DNA from: Cryptomeria japonica | Lineage: Eukaryota > Streptophyta > Pinopsida > Cupressales > Cupressaceae | Length of the DNA stretch: 64,000 bases | Direction of reading: 5' to 3' | Assembly: GCF_030272615.1 (NCBI RefSeq) | Contig: NC_081409.1 | Location: forward strand, 877,371,594 to 877,435,593 | Part shown: one piece after another, positions 13,319 through 26,058 of the stretch | How positions within the stretch are numbered: position 1 is the stretch's first letter | Layout of the letters: every line of letters starts with the position of its first letter | The notes under the pieces: model-generated | The model's database searches: none | Seen by the model: only the letters and a program-made list of their open reading frames with translations | Told to the model about the DNA's origin: nothing | Position numbers and translations under genes: made by a program

Positions 13319-13687
13319 CCTGGTAGCTTAGCACGCCAAGTCAGCTCTCCACAAATCTCTCCAAAAGACAAATGGCAAATGAAGTCAAAATGGGCCCAAG
13401 TTGAATTATATTATTAACTTTTTGATTTATTTGAGGGGTATTTATATTTTTTATAAAAAGAGGAGACTGGTAAGTTTATTTTTTTCAAAATAAATTTATT
13501 TGCAAGGGTTTTTAACCAGATCTTTTCATAATTTTATCGTGAGATTTATCGCTCAACCCAAAAAAATTCAACATTTCACGATCAATCTCCCGAGGGGGCA
13601 CACTATTGGCATTTTATCACCAACATGTTGAGACTTGATTTTCTTTGAAACAATGTTGTTCCAACAATATTTCAAAGAGGGGAAAAA

Positions 13688-15146
13688 TGTATACACTCAA
13701 ATTTGGCTATGAATAATTAAATAAATATTTATTATTTATTTAATGTTAATTCCTCTATTAAATAATTAATTTGAAAAGATTAATTTATTTAATTCACTTT
13801 AATGCTTATTCTTCTATTAATTAATTAAAGTGAACAGGTCCATTCTCATAATGTACAATAGTGTTACAAGACATAGACTTCATTGAAACGTGGCAAGTTG
13901 ATTTTTTATCCAGGCTTGGACAACACTCAAACTTGGCCGAAAATTTGCAAAGACTTGGGAAATTAAAAAAACATCAAATTTAGGGATTTTTAATGTCTCT
14001 CAAGCCAATGTAAAGTACCTAGGAATTGAACATTTTTATTCTCAATATCTTTTGATCCTTCCATGTAATGAAACAAATTGCATGGTAGAGGAAATATTCT
14101 CCAAATACTTGATAATAATTAAGAATAAGTCGCTTCGAGGGGGCAAACCTCCAAATGTCTCCAAGAACAACATAATTTGCAATACCATAATAATAAACTA
14201 ACCACTAACTACTATATATACTCTGATAATGCCTTAAATGTCTCTCAAGACAACTTAGATACCTTAATATAACACCCTAAATGACCTAAATATATAAATA
14301 TTAGCTAAATGTAATATTTAATCATCCCTTATCCAATTCTTCTATAGTCTCATCAATTAAATAATTTCTTAATTATTTAATCTCCAAATCCAACTCATCT
14401 CATCTCCATATCACTTCCTCTTTTGCCAACTCATCAATTATGTGGCTAAAGATATTAATATTTTTAAATATTAATTGATCACTTATCTTCAACTTCCAAT
14501 TCATAAATAAAAGAATGTGTACGTACACACATTTCTCAACCAATTCTATATTTCCTCCACCATTCCTAAATCTTGAGAGGGAGTTGAGTCCACTTGTCCT
14601 CATATCCCTAAATCTTCTCCAACCATCATATATTCTCTCAAGTCTTCAACTTTAGTCAAGGTGAGCCTTCTAACACTTGCCTTCTCCTTCCACCTTTTCC
14701 TCCATCCTACAGGTGTAGGAGGAACATCTTCCTCCTTTTTCTCTCACATCCCAACCAATATTTTCATAGCCATCAATCTTGCAAGATTTAATCTCAACTA
14801 TTGATCTCTGCCACATGTGATTTTTGCTCATAAAAATCTATAAAAAGGGCATTTCCTAAGCATTTTGGAGCTAATAGTAATCTAATAGATATCTTGCATC
14901 CATGAGTTTTAGCTTAATCATTTTCATATAGCTTTTGCATAATCATTTAGCTTATCATATCAACATCTAGTTATCAGTTTGTTCATCATTGTCATCTTGG
15001 AAGCAACCACAATGCATGTCTGAGAGCAAAACATATGCAACCAAGTTCAAATGGTGATAGGACACAATGAGACAACAGGATAGAGGTATAAGCTTTCAAG
15101 TTTTGTACTCCTTTATTTGTTTCATTCGTTAAATTTGGAGTTTTCC
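13688..15146 (+). repeat. 3' LTR of element A, right end uncertain
   Basis: The LTR starts TGTATACACTC right after the purine tract AAAGAGGGGAAAAA (13674-13687). A TATA box (CTATAAAAAGGGC) lies near 14837-14849. Downstream, words such as CATCTTGG, AATGCAT and TGAGAGCAAAA (about 14990-15030) match the R/U5 part of LTR B. A LINE fragment inserted at 15154 probably interrupts or closes the LTR. The right boundary is not proven. Confidence 0.65.
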
Positions 15147-15153
15147 TGTAGCT

Positions 15154-16007
15154 TTTATCTTTATTATTGTTGAAAACTAACAACTTGCAGGTATACTCTA
15201 AAGTGAAATTCCAAGTTGACACACTATATATTGGTAGTAATATTGATATCCTTGATGTTGTGCTTAGTCATATCCAAATCTTAAAGAAATATGCTAACAT
15301 ATTTTGGTCTGTCTTTTCTGTTGAAGTATTATGGCTTATTTGGAAATATAGGAATGATAACATTTTTAATGGTAGAGACAGAAACCTTACTGGGTCTCTG
15401 AGGAGACTCATTTTTTAGGATATTGATGTGCAAATAACTGTAGCTATGAGGATTTCATAGAGGAATTTTGAAAGGATGTTGCAAGATGGATCTACTAGAG
15501 TGTTCACACAGGAGGTCTCTCATGGCTTCAACTGGTCCAGATCATTCAGTGATAGATTCCCCTTTGAGATAGGCCTAGAAAATTTTATAAGAGAGCTCAA
15601 CAAACATAATGCTAGAGGTCATCAAGCTTGGAACAAAACATCCTAGTGGTTGAAGCGTTCATGCATCTATATCTTGACCCCATACTATGGGATAAAGTCC
15701 TGAGATGGTTTGATGGTTCACAAGGTTGGACAACAGGGGTGGAAAATGTGGGGGATTCTAGCTCCTCGGATGGAGAAATAATTTTTGACTAATCCTTTTA
15801 TGTAATGTAATGAGCTGCAATATGTATGTGTATAGGTGCTTTTAGATCTCTGATATACCTCTAATGTAATAGGACTTTTCGCTCCTGACTAGTTATTTTT
15901 GAGGTGGGCAACAAGACCTATCTTTTAGATGTATTGTTGTTTGTGAGACTCTTGATGGTATTATTTTTTGTATTGTGAACCTCTTATATTTAATAGAAAA
16001 AAAAAAG
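15154..16007 (+). pseudogene. 5'-truncated LINE, C-terminal tail with poly(A)
   Basis: The decayed frame contains a plant LINE C-terminal signature after the zinc-binding region, VLWLIWKYRNDNIFNG (about 15325-15375), followed by FERMLQDGSTRVFTQEVSHG and more. It is broken by TAG codons at 15416-15418 and near 15460. After an untranslated stretch it ends in ten A residues (15997-16006). The 7-bp word TGTAGCT occurs just before (15147-15153) and just after (16008-16014), a plausible target duplication. 5' truncation, poly(A) and flanking repeat together indicate retrotransposition. Confidence 0.65.
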
Positions 16008-18000
16008 TGTAGCTAAAACTTAAGTATCTGATTCTTACCATCTTAAATATTTTTAGTTTGAGAGTGAGCTAAGAAACCTAAATTCAACTAGGGAAATTTG
16101 TCTTGCCCTAAGAGTAAAGCCCCTCCATTATTGAGTGGATAACAAAACTAGTTTGGTAAATGTAGAATGAATGAATGAATGAGTTCTTTTAATAACGTTG
16201 ACGAGGCCAAACAACCTATGGGACCCATGGGTAGCCAACAAAGAAAAGCATGCAAAGACCAAAATGTTGTGTCTGCTAAACCTCTTTTTTCTTTTCCTTC
16301 AACGTCTTGAATCTTCTATTGTGTAATTTGATCAAGAAATCTGTAATTCTTGTTTTCTTTTCCTCTTCAAATAGATTGTTCAAGGTGTTTATTGTTAGCA
16401 TGTCAATGTAGTTGAACTAGATATCCTTGGAAGTTGGGCATTCCATGATGTAATGCCATTTAGTCTCCACCACTCCTTGAGTGCAATATCTACATTTTCT
16501 ATCTGCCCACTCCTCTTTAGGTATCATCCATCTTTCAATTTCACATCTAAGTTGATGTGAGCTAGTTCTTATTTGAACAATTAGAATTTTTGTTTTCCAT
16601 TTTATTTCCATTCCTATGTAATTCTTTTGTGTATGGTCATGTGTGGGATTGAAATGTTTGATATAGTATTCCTTTTTCCTCTCGAGTTGTCTTGTCCACA
16701 TGCTTTCTCTAAATTTTTCTCGCACATACTTTTTTATTTCCTTACTGTTATTTGGGAAATCTCTTATGCTAATATCCCATTTATTCATCCATTTAATGTT
16801 TTGCTTCATCCATGTACTATTCCTTCTCTTTAGTTTCTCTTTTGTTTCTATTTTTGGCCAATGATACATATCTCCATGTTCTATAATCTTCTTACATAAC
16901 TTAGCAGTCATCCCATAGCTGATGCCTCAATAAGAAAAACCCCTTTTTAAGCTAGAACAATCTCGTATGATATAGATGAGTTAATTTTGAGGCTATTTGC
17001 AATTAAATATTTTTTTAATCTCTCTATTTACCTCGATTTATTTACTAAAGTGTTGCTACCCCTAACCTCACAACCATATAGTACCACTAGAACCATAAGA
17101 AGGCCAAAAAGAGTTTTCTTAGTTTTCCAGTCCCATAGATAAGCTCTTCTACATTTATTTTTCAATGAGTATAAGGCTTTCCATCCTCCTTGGTTTCTTT
17201 TCGCTTTACATATTTCCCAACTAAGTTTATTGTGGAAGTTAATGCCAAGGCATTTGTATTCATTGACCATTTGTAAGAGGCTGCCCTAAAAAAAATTCCC
17301 CTATGAACCTTCTTTCTCTTCAAGGTAAATATCATGACCTTAGTTTTGCTAGTGTTCACCTACATCCCTACCTCATGGAAAAAAGGTTCTAGAGCCTTCA
17401 ACTGTTCCTTCAAATCTATTATTGTTTTTGCCATTAAAATAAGATCACCAATATAGAGAAGCAATTTTATTACATAATTATTCAAACAAACTCCCCCACC
17501 ACCAAACTTGCCTATCCATTCCTCTAATTTGTCAATGTATAACCCAAATAAAGTAGGAGATAATGGGTAACCTTGCTTGACCCCACTGCCACTTCCAAAG
17601 TATTATGATAATCCCTGTTTGGTTCAGATTTTTCCCCAGACTTACTCATACAACCTATGAACAACATCCCTATAATGTTTTGGAATTTTCAATTCTTCCA
17701 TTCTACTCTATAGTTTACTTCTAGGTACCATTTCAAAAGATTTCTTGAAATCAACAAAGCAACAAAAGATCTCTCCTTCCTGTTTGCCCTGAATCTTTTC
17801 AATCAAGTGTTTGAGCGTAATGCAATGGTTGATGGTAGAATGTTTCAACCTAAAGCCTGCCTACCCCTTCGTCCTCTTTCCCTACTTTTTAATCCAAATA
17901 ATGATTCATTTTTCTATCATGCTCCCACCAAAAAGAGGATTGATCACTATAGTATAATAATTGGAAGGATTGTTGATGTCACCACTCTTAAGTAAGGGGA

Positions 18001-18375
18001 TGTTAGAAGTACGGTTGTTGTTGCACCAAAATATCGACCTATTAATGCTCTATACAACCACTTGACTTATAGAATCTACATGCGGCAGTTAAGCCATGCC
18101 ACAAACCCAAGCATTGTGTTGCACAACACAAGGAGACCTAGGGCGCACACCTTGCAACAATCCCCCCTAGTGAAAGCGAGGGGGTTTGAACCTGTGACCC
18201 AGGCTTTGATACCACTTGTTAGAAGTACGGTTGTCGTTTCACCAAAAGATCAACCTGTTAATGCTCGATACAACCAATAGACTTAGAGAATTCATAGAAG
18301 GTGGTTAAGCCATGTCACAAACTCAAGCGTTGCACCACACAACACAAAGAGACCAAGGGCACACACCTTGCATCA
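18001..18375 (-). mobile_element. TRIM (miniature LTR retrotransposon), 375 bp
   Basis: Two direct repeats of exactly 159 bp (18001-18159 and 18217-18375) flank only 57 bp. Each begins TGTTAGAAGTACGGTTGT and ends CACCTTGCaaCA or CACCTTGCatCA on the plus strand. On the minus strand the LTRs therefore run TG...CTAACA. The 5' LTR is followed by AG and then TGGTATCAAAGCC, a primer-binding site for initiator tRNA-Met with one mismatch. A purine run (CTAGGGGGGA) precedes the 3' LTR. The flanks are GGGGA (17996-18000) and AGGGA (18376-18380), a near-perfect 5-bp target duplication. It has no coding capacity and is inserted in LINE remnant 2. Confidence 0.88.
18202..18214 (-). promoter_or_regulatory. 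Primer-binding site of the TRIM (initiator tRNA-Met type)
   Basis: On the minus strand TGGTATCAAAGCC lies two bases after the 5' LTR end. It differs by one base from TGGTATCAGAGCC, the complement of the plant initiator tRNA-Met 3' end used by many copia elements and TRIMs. It fixes the element's orientation as minus. Confidence 0.8.
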
Positions 18376-19320
18376 AGGGATGAAAACACTAGTTATCCAA
18401 TTTATTGGAAATCCATTTTGAATGACCCCATTGAATATTCTTTTGATGTGAGGTTTGATGATTTCCAAGCCCCATCTTAAGTATTATGCTTGTAAGCCAT
18501 CTATGTCTCGAGTTTTACCCAATGCAAGCTTTTTAATTCCATCTTTTATATTGTTTGAAGAGAAGAGGTTAGTTATTGACTTGATTATTGACGGGGTATC
18601 TTTATCTTGCACTCTTTCATATAGTTGCTTTGCATATTCTAGCCATTGAAGATCTGTGATGTTAAATTCTCTCTGATTGTACCTCTTTGTTGCAACTCTT
18701 CCCAAAAACCTCTTGGATTGTCCCTACCAAGCGAAATCAACTCTTTTCTTCTTGTTTGCATATAATCCTCTTTTTTCATTCTTACTAGTTTTACATATTC
18801 CTTGTTATTGCCCCATATTTTGACCATTTTCTTTGTTACCTTACATTCTTCATCATACCACAGATTTGTTGGAAATCTATTCTTGCTACTTCTTTTAGGT
18901 TTAGACCTTTTGCATGAGTTGAGTGCCATGAGGATTATTGAAGTCAGCTTGACACTTTCTATTGCTTCCTTGCTTGAATTGGCCAACCCATTGGCTCCCT
19001 TTCCATGTAGTTTTTTTTTTAGCATTGTTTGAAAGGTTTCTTGGTTTTCATGCATCAAGAGGATTGTACCTTGAGTGACCTCTTTCTTTTATATTTGTTG
19101 TATCTTCTTTTGGTGTGGTTATTTTTTGACATGCTAATCTTTACATATATTGGGCTATGATCTGATTTCATTTTTATGGGACAATTCTTCACCTTTACAT
19201 CTATAAAACTTGTCATAAGTTTCTTTGAGCTTATAACATAATCCACCACACTTTGACCATTATAGGTGTGACATGTAAAGTTCCCTGAAAAAACCAACCA
19301 AGCCAAACCAAGCTAGCCTA

Positions 19321-20039
19321 CATGAGGAAAATACCAATCTACATGTTGCCTAGCTGATAGTGAGTAGGCCACCTTTGACATCTCTAGGAGTGCTGCCAAA
19401 TGAAACCAAAGGGACCTCACCATTGGACTATTGGTTTGTTGCATATTCAGAGCTTTATTACCACAATCATGACTTGTGAGTGTCATTTCATATTTCAACG
19501 GCTAAAATGGGTTTCTCATTTAAGAAGGAATGTTTCTTTACCATCCAACCAATATTTCAATCCTTTAAATGAAATTTGAGGAAAATGTCTATTTTTTTGA
19601 CTTTTTCCTTATTGATTTCTAGGAGTTGAACATTACTGATGTCCAATTTATTTTGGGGATTTTTTATTTTTGATTTATTGGACTTAAGTATGACATTCAT
19701 TTATTTCATGAATGCATAATTTTTCATTTGCATTTTGCCTATTTGTTAGGCTTTTTCCTACCTACTTGCACAATTAGCACTTAGATTTCTATTTTTCAAA
19801 CAATTTTTTAGACATTAATTTATTTAAAATTGAAAGTGATATTGTTAAATTTTCATTTTTCAAATAGTTTTTTAGACATTAATTAGCCCTTTGAATGTAA
19901 TATTATTAAATAATTTATACTAGTGATTGCACCTTGGTGTGCAATGGGTACAATGAAGAGGTTTGGAAAGTCAATTAAGGAAATTTTTTGTCTATTTGTT
20001 TGCATACAAGTGTTGTAATGTGGTCGATTGGTAGGGAGA
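19321..20039. other. No recognised feature
   Basis: AT-rich sequence with T-rich runs. A 61-codon minus-strand frame at 19313-19498 next to the LINE end shows no family resemblance. Confidence 0.4.
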
Positions 20040-20460
20040 TATACAAGGGTAAAAAGAGATGGATAAACAATGAGCTAGAGATAGAGGGAGATATGGACAA
20101 ACAAATATGGATAAGCGAAGTGATAGATGTAGATGTCTAGGAAGAGGGAGAGGGATAAATATGGATGGCTAGAGAGAGGCATACACGTCCAAAGATAGAG
20201 GGAAGTTTCAGAGAGAGACATAGAGAGATATAGAGGAAAATGGATAGATATAAAGAGATATAGATGGTGAGATACTTGTGATAGAGATAGATGGATACAT
20301 AGAGAGGAGGAAGAGGGAGAGGGAGATTCATGGATAAGTAGAGAGACAAATAGAGAGTAGACATAAAAATATGAAGGGGGCAATAGAGAGGGAGAGAAAA
20401 AGATATATTAAGAGAGAAAGGGAGATATTGGTAGTGATAGAGAGATAAGGGGACAAGAGG
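20040..20460. repeat. GATA/GAGA purine-rich low-complexity block
   Basis: About 420 bp of irregular GATAGAGA, GAGAGATA and GGATA words on the plus strand. Apparent minus-strand frames of Ser/Leu/Tyr-rich peptides are translation of this simple sequence, not genes. Confidence 0.85.
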
Positions 20461-20757
20461 TAACTTACATCATATGAGACTACTTCAAACTCTTATTTAT
20501 AAGAAAGAAAAAAAAAAAGTGTTATATTTACCCTACCCCTAGAAAATTCAAACCTATAACCTTTCTTTAGAAAATGAAAATTTGGCAAATAGCAAGTGAA
20601 TATTTGTAGAGTAGAGAGATGTTGATATCTTTTCAATGGAAAAATTAAAAATTCAAACAAATGTATCAAAAGATTTATCCAACTTCTTAAAAAGATACTC
20701 GAAAATTAAATTAACAAAATTTAGAAAAAAATAAACCAATAAATAACAAATATTAAC

Positions 20758-20984
20758 TATTATACAACTGTTTCCCGATTAGATTGTGTGTTAATTTTTG
20801 GCATCAAATTTTCAGATCACACTCTGTAATCCATCATCGGGATGAAAGAGAGCATGCAGAAATGAAACAGTTGATGATGGATCATAGAGTATGATCTGAA
20901 ACGTTGATGCAAAAAATTAACACGGAATCTAATCTAAAAATAGTTGAATAATATCATGAATTGTAGAAACTTGATATCTATTGT
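20758..20984. mobile_element. Foldback hairpin element, 227 bp, with 14-bp direct flanks
   Basis: A left arm (about 20758-20838) and a right arm (about 20873-20953) are inverted copies at roughly 80-85% identity. The left arm reads GATTAGATTGTGTGTTAATT...CAGATCACACTCTGTAATCC, and the complement of the right arm reads GATTAGATTCCGTGTTAATT...CAGATCATACTCTATGATCC. They are separated by a loop of about 34 bases. The word TAACAAATATTAAC stands immediately before (20744-20757) and again at 20985-20998, as a 14-bp target duplication would. No coding content and no poly(A). It could be a MITE, a retroposed hairpin RNA or a foldback transposon. Confidence 0.65.
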
Positions 20985-21381
20985 TAACAAATATTAACAT
21001 CTTTAGAATATAATAGTATACCCTTAAATCACAAGTCATTTTCCTATACCAATCATATTTTAATAACATAATTAAAAAGGCCTATTATCTGTACCAATAA
21101 TCTCCAATCCTCCTAGGGCTATTTTTTTATTTTGACTTGTCAAACATCATTGCACCTTCTTTGAATAAGCCTTCGCAATTTATTGGTCCACCATAGAATT
21201 AAGCATTTAGTAGGCTGCTCCGTCCCTCTAGAAGAGAAGAATCCAGAAACATTAGAGAGAAATAGTTGACTAATAATCTCGTCGACATTATTTTCCAAGC
21301 AAAACAATCGGCATTCCTATTACAACTCACCTATTTAAATGTCACTCCCAAATCTGCCTTATTACCGGTTTTTCATTTTTC

Positions 21382-21630
21382 GTCGCCCTGTTAAAATTTG
21401 TGAGTTATGATTCTTTGCCTCCAATTCTTAAAGCCTGTTTTTCCTATCTTTCCTTCTTTCTCGAGCATGAGAAGATAGATTGTGACTATCTGATAAATTT
21501 GTGGATAGGGGAAGGTTTTATTCCAACAGGAGAGGGCCAATGGGATGCGGCATGGAACTGTTTATATCAACTTTCTTTCCTATCTCTGTCTACTTCAACT
21601 ATGGGAAGAAGCTGAGGGGCTGGCTTAAAG
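21382..21630 (+). pseudogene. NB-LRR resistance gene fragment (end of the NB-ARC domain)
   Basis: The frame around 21400-21600 reads SYDSLPPILKACFSYLSFF, then IDCDYLINLWIGEGFIP and QWDAAWNCLYQLSFL. This is the ARC2 part of CC-NB-LRR proteins, which follow an S-Y-D-x-L-P pattern, a C-F-x-Y-x-S-F-F segment and an L-W-I-x-E-G-F motif. P-loop, kinase-2 and GLPL motifs are absent upstream, and the frame stops at 21613. It lies on the same strand, in the right N-to-C order, as the LRR fragment at 41150-41869, so both could come from one disrupted gene. Confidence 0.75.
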
Positions 21631-24600
21631 AGCACACACTAAGGTTTGACTTCTTCGGTGTCTCGTGGGTCCAGTTGTTACTTTGTTCTCTCAGGATTTT
21701 TATTCCGTTTTACTTCCGTCCACTGTTTTATTTTCTGTTGCAGTCCTCTTTAACTCTACCCAGTCACACTCACTGCACTGGCTAATTTTGAATTTGCAAT
21801 CCTTGTAGACAACATTCAACATCTAAACATCCATATCCTCCACCGGGATACATGCAACAATAACCAAGGTGATTACCATTATAATCAAGAGCCCTCTCAT
21901 CCTTCATCATACCTACGCATGAAATATAGGATCCTATTCAAAGGTGATGACAAATTAATCATCACATAATCTTTCCTCTACTTAATATCCAAACATAAAT
22001 ACCAAATCTAATTTAGTAATTAATAGGCTTGAGTAGCTAGCAAGAACTCACCAACAACTAGAATAACCATAATTATTTGAGCTAACACATCTAACTAACC
22101 ACACCTTAAAAATAATATATACTTATTATCACAAGTAGATCACTTGCCAACAATATATCCAACTGAATCACTATAACAAGTCCATACATATACACTATAT
22201 TGCACATATAAGTCCTCCCATATATAACAAATACACAAACATGTGACAAAAAAATTAAAGAGCTTCAATACTATAGTATAATGATAACATCCAACAAAGG
22301 ATATATGTGCATCTTGGAACTCCCAATACATGGGTAAGTTCAAATGTAAAACCAAATAAAGCATCTAAGATTCCACCATAACACTCACATAGAGGATGTG
22401 GCGAAATCATCTATCACAAGTTGTCAAAGAACATGCATAAAATCGTAATAAAATAAAATAATAACACTACTGATCTCAAATGAAACATAACACCTTTCAA
22501 AACTCTAGTACACAATATTTCAACCTATAGAGCAACAAATTTTTAGGGAGGAAGGAAGCAATTACCCACTAAAAACACAAAACTGTAACCATTTTTCTCT
22601 TCAGACCTCTAAGCTAATTGATTCCAAAAACCCATATATTTGGATGAGCTCAAGTGATTCAAGCATCAACACTCTTGCATATTCATGGTTGGAAATTTGT
22701 AGGACAAATGATATGGCGTTAGGATTAACAAAAGAATGCAACAACTAACTTCATGAATATGGCATATGATAGAGTTAAGAAGAGTGGCAACCCTTGAATC
22801 CATTGGATAAGACACCCTTGGTTGTGGTGATTTTGACAAAATAAATACTCCTAGATTGAGATGAATTCAAGTAAAGAGATTCATTTACCCCTAGATTGTA
22901 CTATCTCTCAATTGTGGTGTCTGATTGAATAGTTACCCATGGTGAATTTGATCAAAAGAGAAAATCACAAACAAGGAGGTCCTTACTAAATCAAAATAAT
23001 TTTATTTATTTTTACCCAAGGATCAAGAAAGTGTCCAAAATATTGATTATTCATAATTTTTTAACCTCCACCTAACTCTCCAAAAGATAGAACCAATTTT
23101 GTAGAACCAAGGGTAAAGTAACCGAGTTTAAAGAAAGAAAGACATTACAGGGGATAATATCAAGATTGACACTCCTAAAGAGGGAACAATAAAAAAGGGA
23201 AAAGATCCATTATAGAAACCATTAAACAAGAGGATGATTATCATTAAAAAAAAATGGATGCATCACTTGCAAATCTGAAGGACAATTCAAAGGAGAATAA
23301 TCATGTTGTCAAGTAGAAACACAATCCTTCTCAATTATTTGGAGTCATGGACAATAAGTGGCTTGCTTGTAACTTCATGCTAACCTCTAGTACTTCAAGT
23401 CACATAATGCCTCTCACAACTATGAAACATTTAGGGTCTAAGATACTAAGTTCTATGATAAATGCATCTTCATTAATACTCACAAACTTAACACATTGTT
23501 TAAATTGTTAATAATATGGACGTTCAATTGGCCACATATCCCAAGAAATGTTTCTTAATGGATATAATTATTTTTTATTAACCATCTAATTTGATCATTC
23601 TTTTATCTAGAAAATGGATTGCTTCAATCATTGGAAATATACAAATGGACCTATACTATGTTAGGATTATGTTGTAAGATGAAATTTTTTAAGTACACAA
23701 GGAGAAGAAGGTGCTAAGTATTGTTTAATATTAGTATAGGTATCCTATAAGTTGCACTAAATAAACACATAACCTAATTAATTTATTGCTTTTTTTAATG
23801 AAAAGATTCATGATCTCATAGAAAATTTTCATTTCTAACTAGATATTTTTTGTGTATTTTTTAAAGAAAACATACCTTTGGATGTTTAAGGTAAATAAAG
23901 TCATAAAGGTTGGTGGCTTTCATAGAAAGTTAAAATGTCAGTGCATTATAATGGGCTCACATTTAAAACAAAAAATCCTTTTTCTTTTATGAATGACAAA
24001 ATGCGAGCACGATATAAAACACTTGTGTTGATGGTAAATTTGACCAATTTTTTGTCCCCCGTTTTGGTGTATATACCCAACAAAATAAAGGGAAAATTAT
24101 TAAAGCAATTAGACACTCAAAATAGATTTTAAACCTTGTTCTAGTTGGGAAGAAGAATGAAGAAATAAGGTTGTGTGTCAATATTAGAAATTTGAATGTT
24201 AAATTACTTAAAGAAAAATATCATCTTCCTAGCATGTACCACTTATTGAGGTGACTATATCTAAGTTGACGTCAATGATGGCCACACAACTAAGGTATTT
24301 CAATTTTACAACCAACATTCCCTAACCTTGTCGCTAAAAATAGACATCTTAGACACTATCAGGCTTCCATCCTCCACTCTTATAGGAATTTAAATATTAG
24401 AGGTTTTAGGAAATTCAATTCTATGTTGGTTAATGTGAATTATTTAAAATTTAAATCCTCCTTATAGTTTTCTGTCATGAACCCATGGCATTGCTACAAT
24501 CCATCATTCATAATAATTTTTATAAGTGGTATATATCATATTAATGTTATGATTTCTTGTATTTTGTCTTCTAAGATTGCATGATCCTAGATCAACCATT

Positions 24601-25815
24601 ATTGTTGAATCAATACATGTTGACAAAGATAGTTTTGTTATGGAGGAAAGTTCTCTTCATTATTTAGGGAAGACATATTTTCTCAAATTCCTTGAGCTAG
24701 TGATATTAAAATTGTATTCATTTTGAATCTCTCCCCTCCCTTCCATCTCCTTTCTCTCTCATTTCTAAGTTTACTTAGATTATCATAAGGATATTATTAT
24801 ATTCTCTATCATCTCAAAATCTTGTATTTTTATCATTATATATTACTTTTCAATTCCATAAACCCATTGTTGAAACTCTTAAATTCTTCACTTCCCACAT
24901 TTTCTCTCCATGATTTTAGGAAACTTAATGTATGTTTGTAGGTTTGAGTTGTTAAATTCCATTTTGTAAGAATTTTCATCATTCCATCATTCTATATGCA
25001 CTTAGAATTAGAAACAACTAACATTATCCAACCCTAATTAATATTTCTATTAGGGAACTTATGGAGGTTGAAAGTCTAATTATAGGATTAAAAAGATACA
25101 AAAGATTTATTCCATTATTTTTAATCAATATATAGGCTAGTGAACCATATGCTAAGGAGTAAAGAAAGATTATATGTAATGATCTCTAACTCTATGGTAG
25201 TTCAAAAATACTTGCACATTATATTACTTAGGAATAAAGTAGTTATGTAAATATAGTGAAAATAATAAAGTAGTTATATAAATAATAAAGAAAGATGATT
25301 TACAAATCATATACACTATAAATATGCAAAGTATAAATTCTTTTGAGTATTCATGCGTCTTATCAAACATTTATTAGAGGCTTAGATGCAATTAAGAGCA
25401 CAATTGATGGAATCCACCTCTTTGATGATAACACCATCATAGGTGTTCTCAAACCACAATCATCTTTGTATCTTGTTTTATATCAATTTCCACGTGGTTC
25501 TTTTCATCCTTTTCATTAATTAGGCATGTACCTGCTTTGGTTTTAGAATACTTTAATAGTTGTATGGAGGGATTTGAGAAAACTTTAGAGAAAATCATAC
25601 ATCATGATCTTTCTTCCTTCATGGGAATACATTGTGCATCTCTACTTGATTTTATTTCTTTCTAAGGGAAGAATATTGTTCAAAATTCTTGGACAATCAT
25701 CACCCACCACCATTGTAGGAGATTATACTTTATAGGAGGTATACATAATCTCTCTTTCTATCCTTTAAGGGAACATTGATTGCAAATTAGTGATAGAACT
25801 ATTACTTGGGGGTTG
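21631..25815. other. AT-rich intergenic or decayed repeat, no gene recognised
   Basis: About 4.2 kb without a supportable coding region. The few open frames (22140-22364, 23935-24132) are short, unrelated to any family I know, and AT-driven. Composition and scattered LTR-like words suggest old transposon debris, but no boundaries are visible. Its right end is the insertion site of the L1 element. Confidence 0.4.
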
Positions 25816-26058
25816 TGTTGAGTCCTTCCTTTTCTTTTTTCTTTTTTTTTTTTTAATTTTTATTTATTTTAAAGGTAAGTGCTATCGTTAATGGGGATAG
25901 CTCCCTATATTGCTGGAAAAATAAGATTACATATCGTTTCAAGCATCAAAATAGACTAGCTTGTGCCTGCAAGACACTACTATAGACTCCCAAGCTAGAG
26001 AACCTTATATCCAATCACATCTCAAAATTTAAACACAGACCCATAGCCAACAAGCCCA

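Larger units (their letters stand above)
16165..19320 (-). pseudogene. LINE remnant 2: endonuclease, RT and zinc-binding domains
   Basis: Minus strand from 19320: endonuclease C-terminus (GQSVVDYVISS near 19260, SDHSPIYVKIS near 19170). A linker with NLWYDEECKV (near 18860) and KEDYMQTRRKEL follows. Fragments of RT lead to a catalytic box that reads YIGDLILMA near 17450 in place of the family Y-A-D-D. Next are the RT tail (NTSKTKVMIF near 17350; YKCLGINFHNKLSW near 17255) and a zinc-binding end with a Cys-Cys-His-Cys pattern (CRYCTQGVVETKWHYIMEC, 16500-16440). Many stops and frameshifts are present. The 3' end carries a short GAAT/TTCA microsatellite (16165-16183) rather than poly(A), which suggests a clade other than L1, possibly RTE. 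Confidence 0.8.

Noticed and set aside
18181-18214. tRNA-like words (GGTTTGAACC with CTTTGATACCA)
   Set aside because: They are the reverse complement of the TRIM primer-binding site and its neighbour; no cloverleaf can be formed.
18062-18280. 72-codon plus-strand frame
   Set aside because: It crosses both LTRs of the TRIM and is explained by that element.
20075-20383. Two overlapping minus-strand frames of 75-102 codons
   Set aside because: Both are translations of GATA/GAGA simple sequence.
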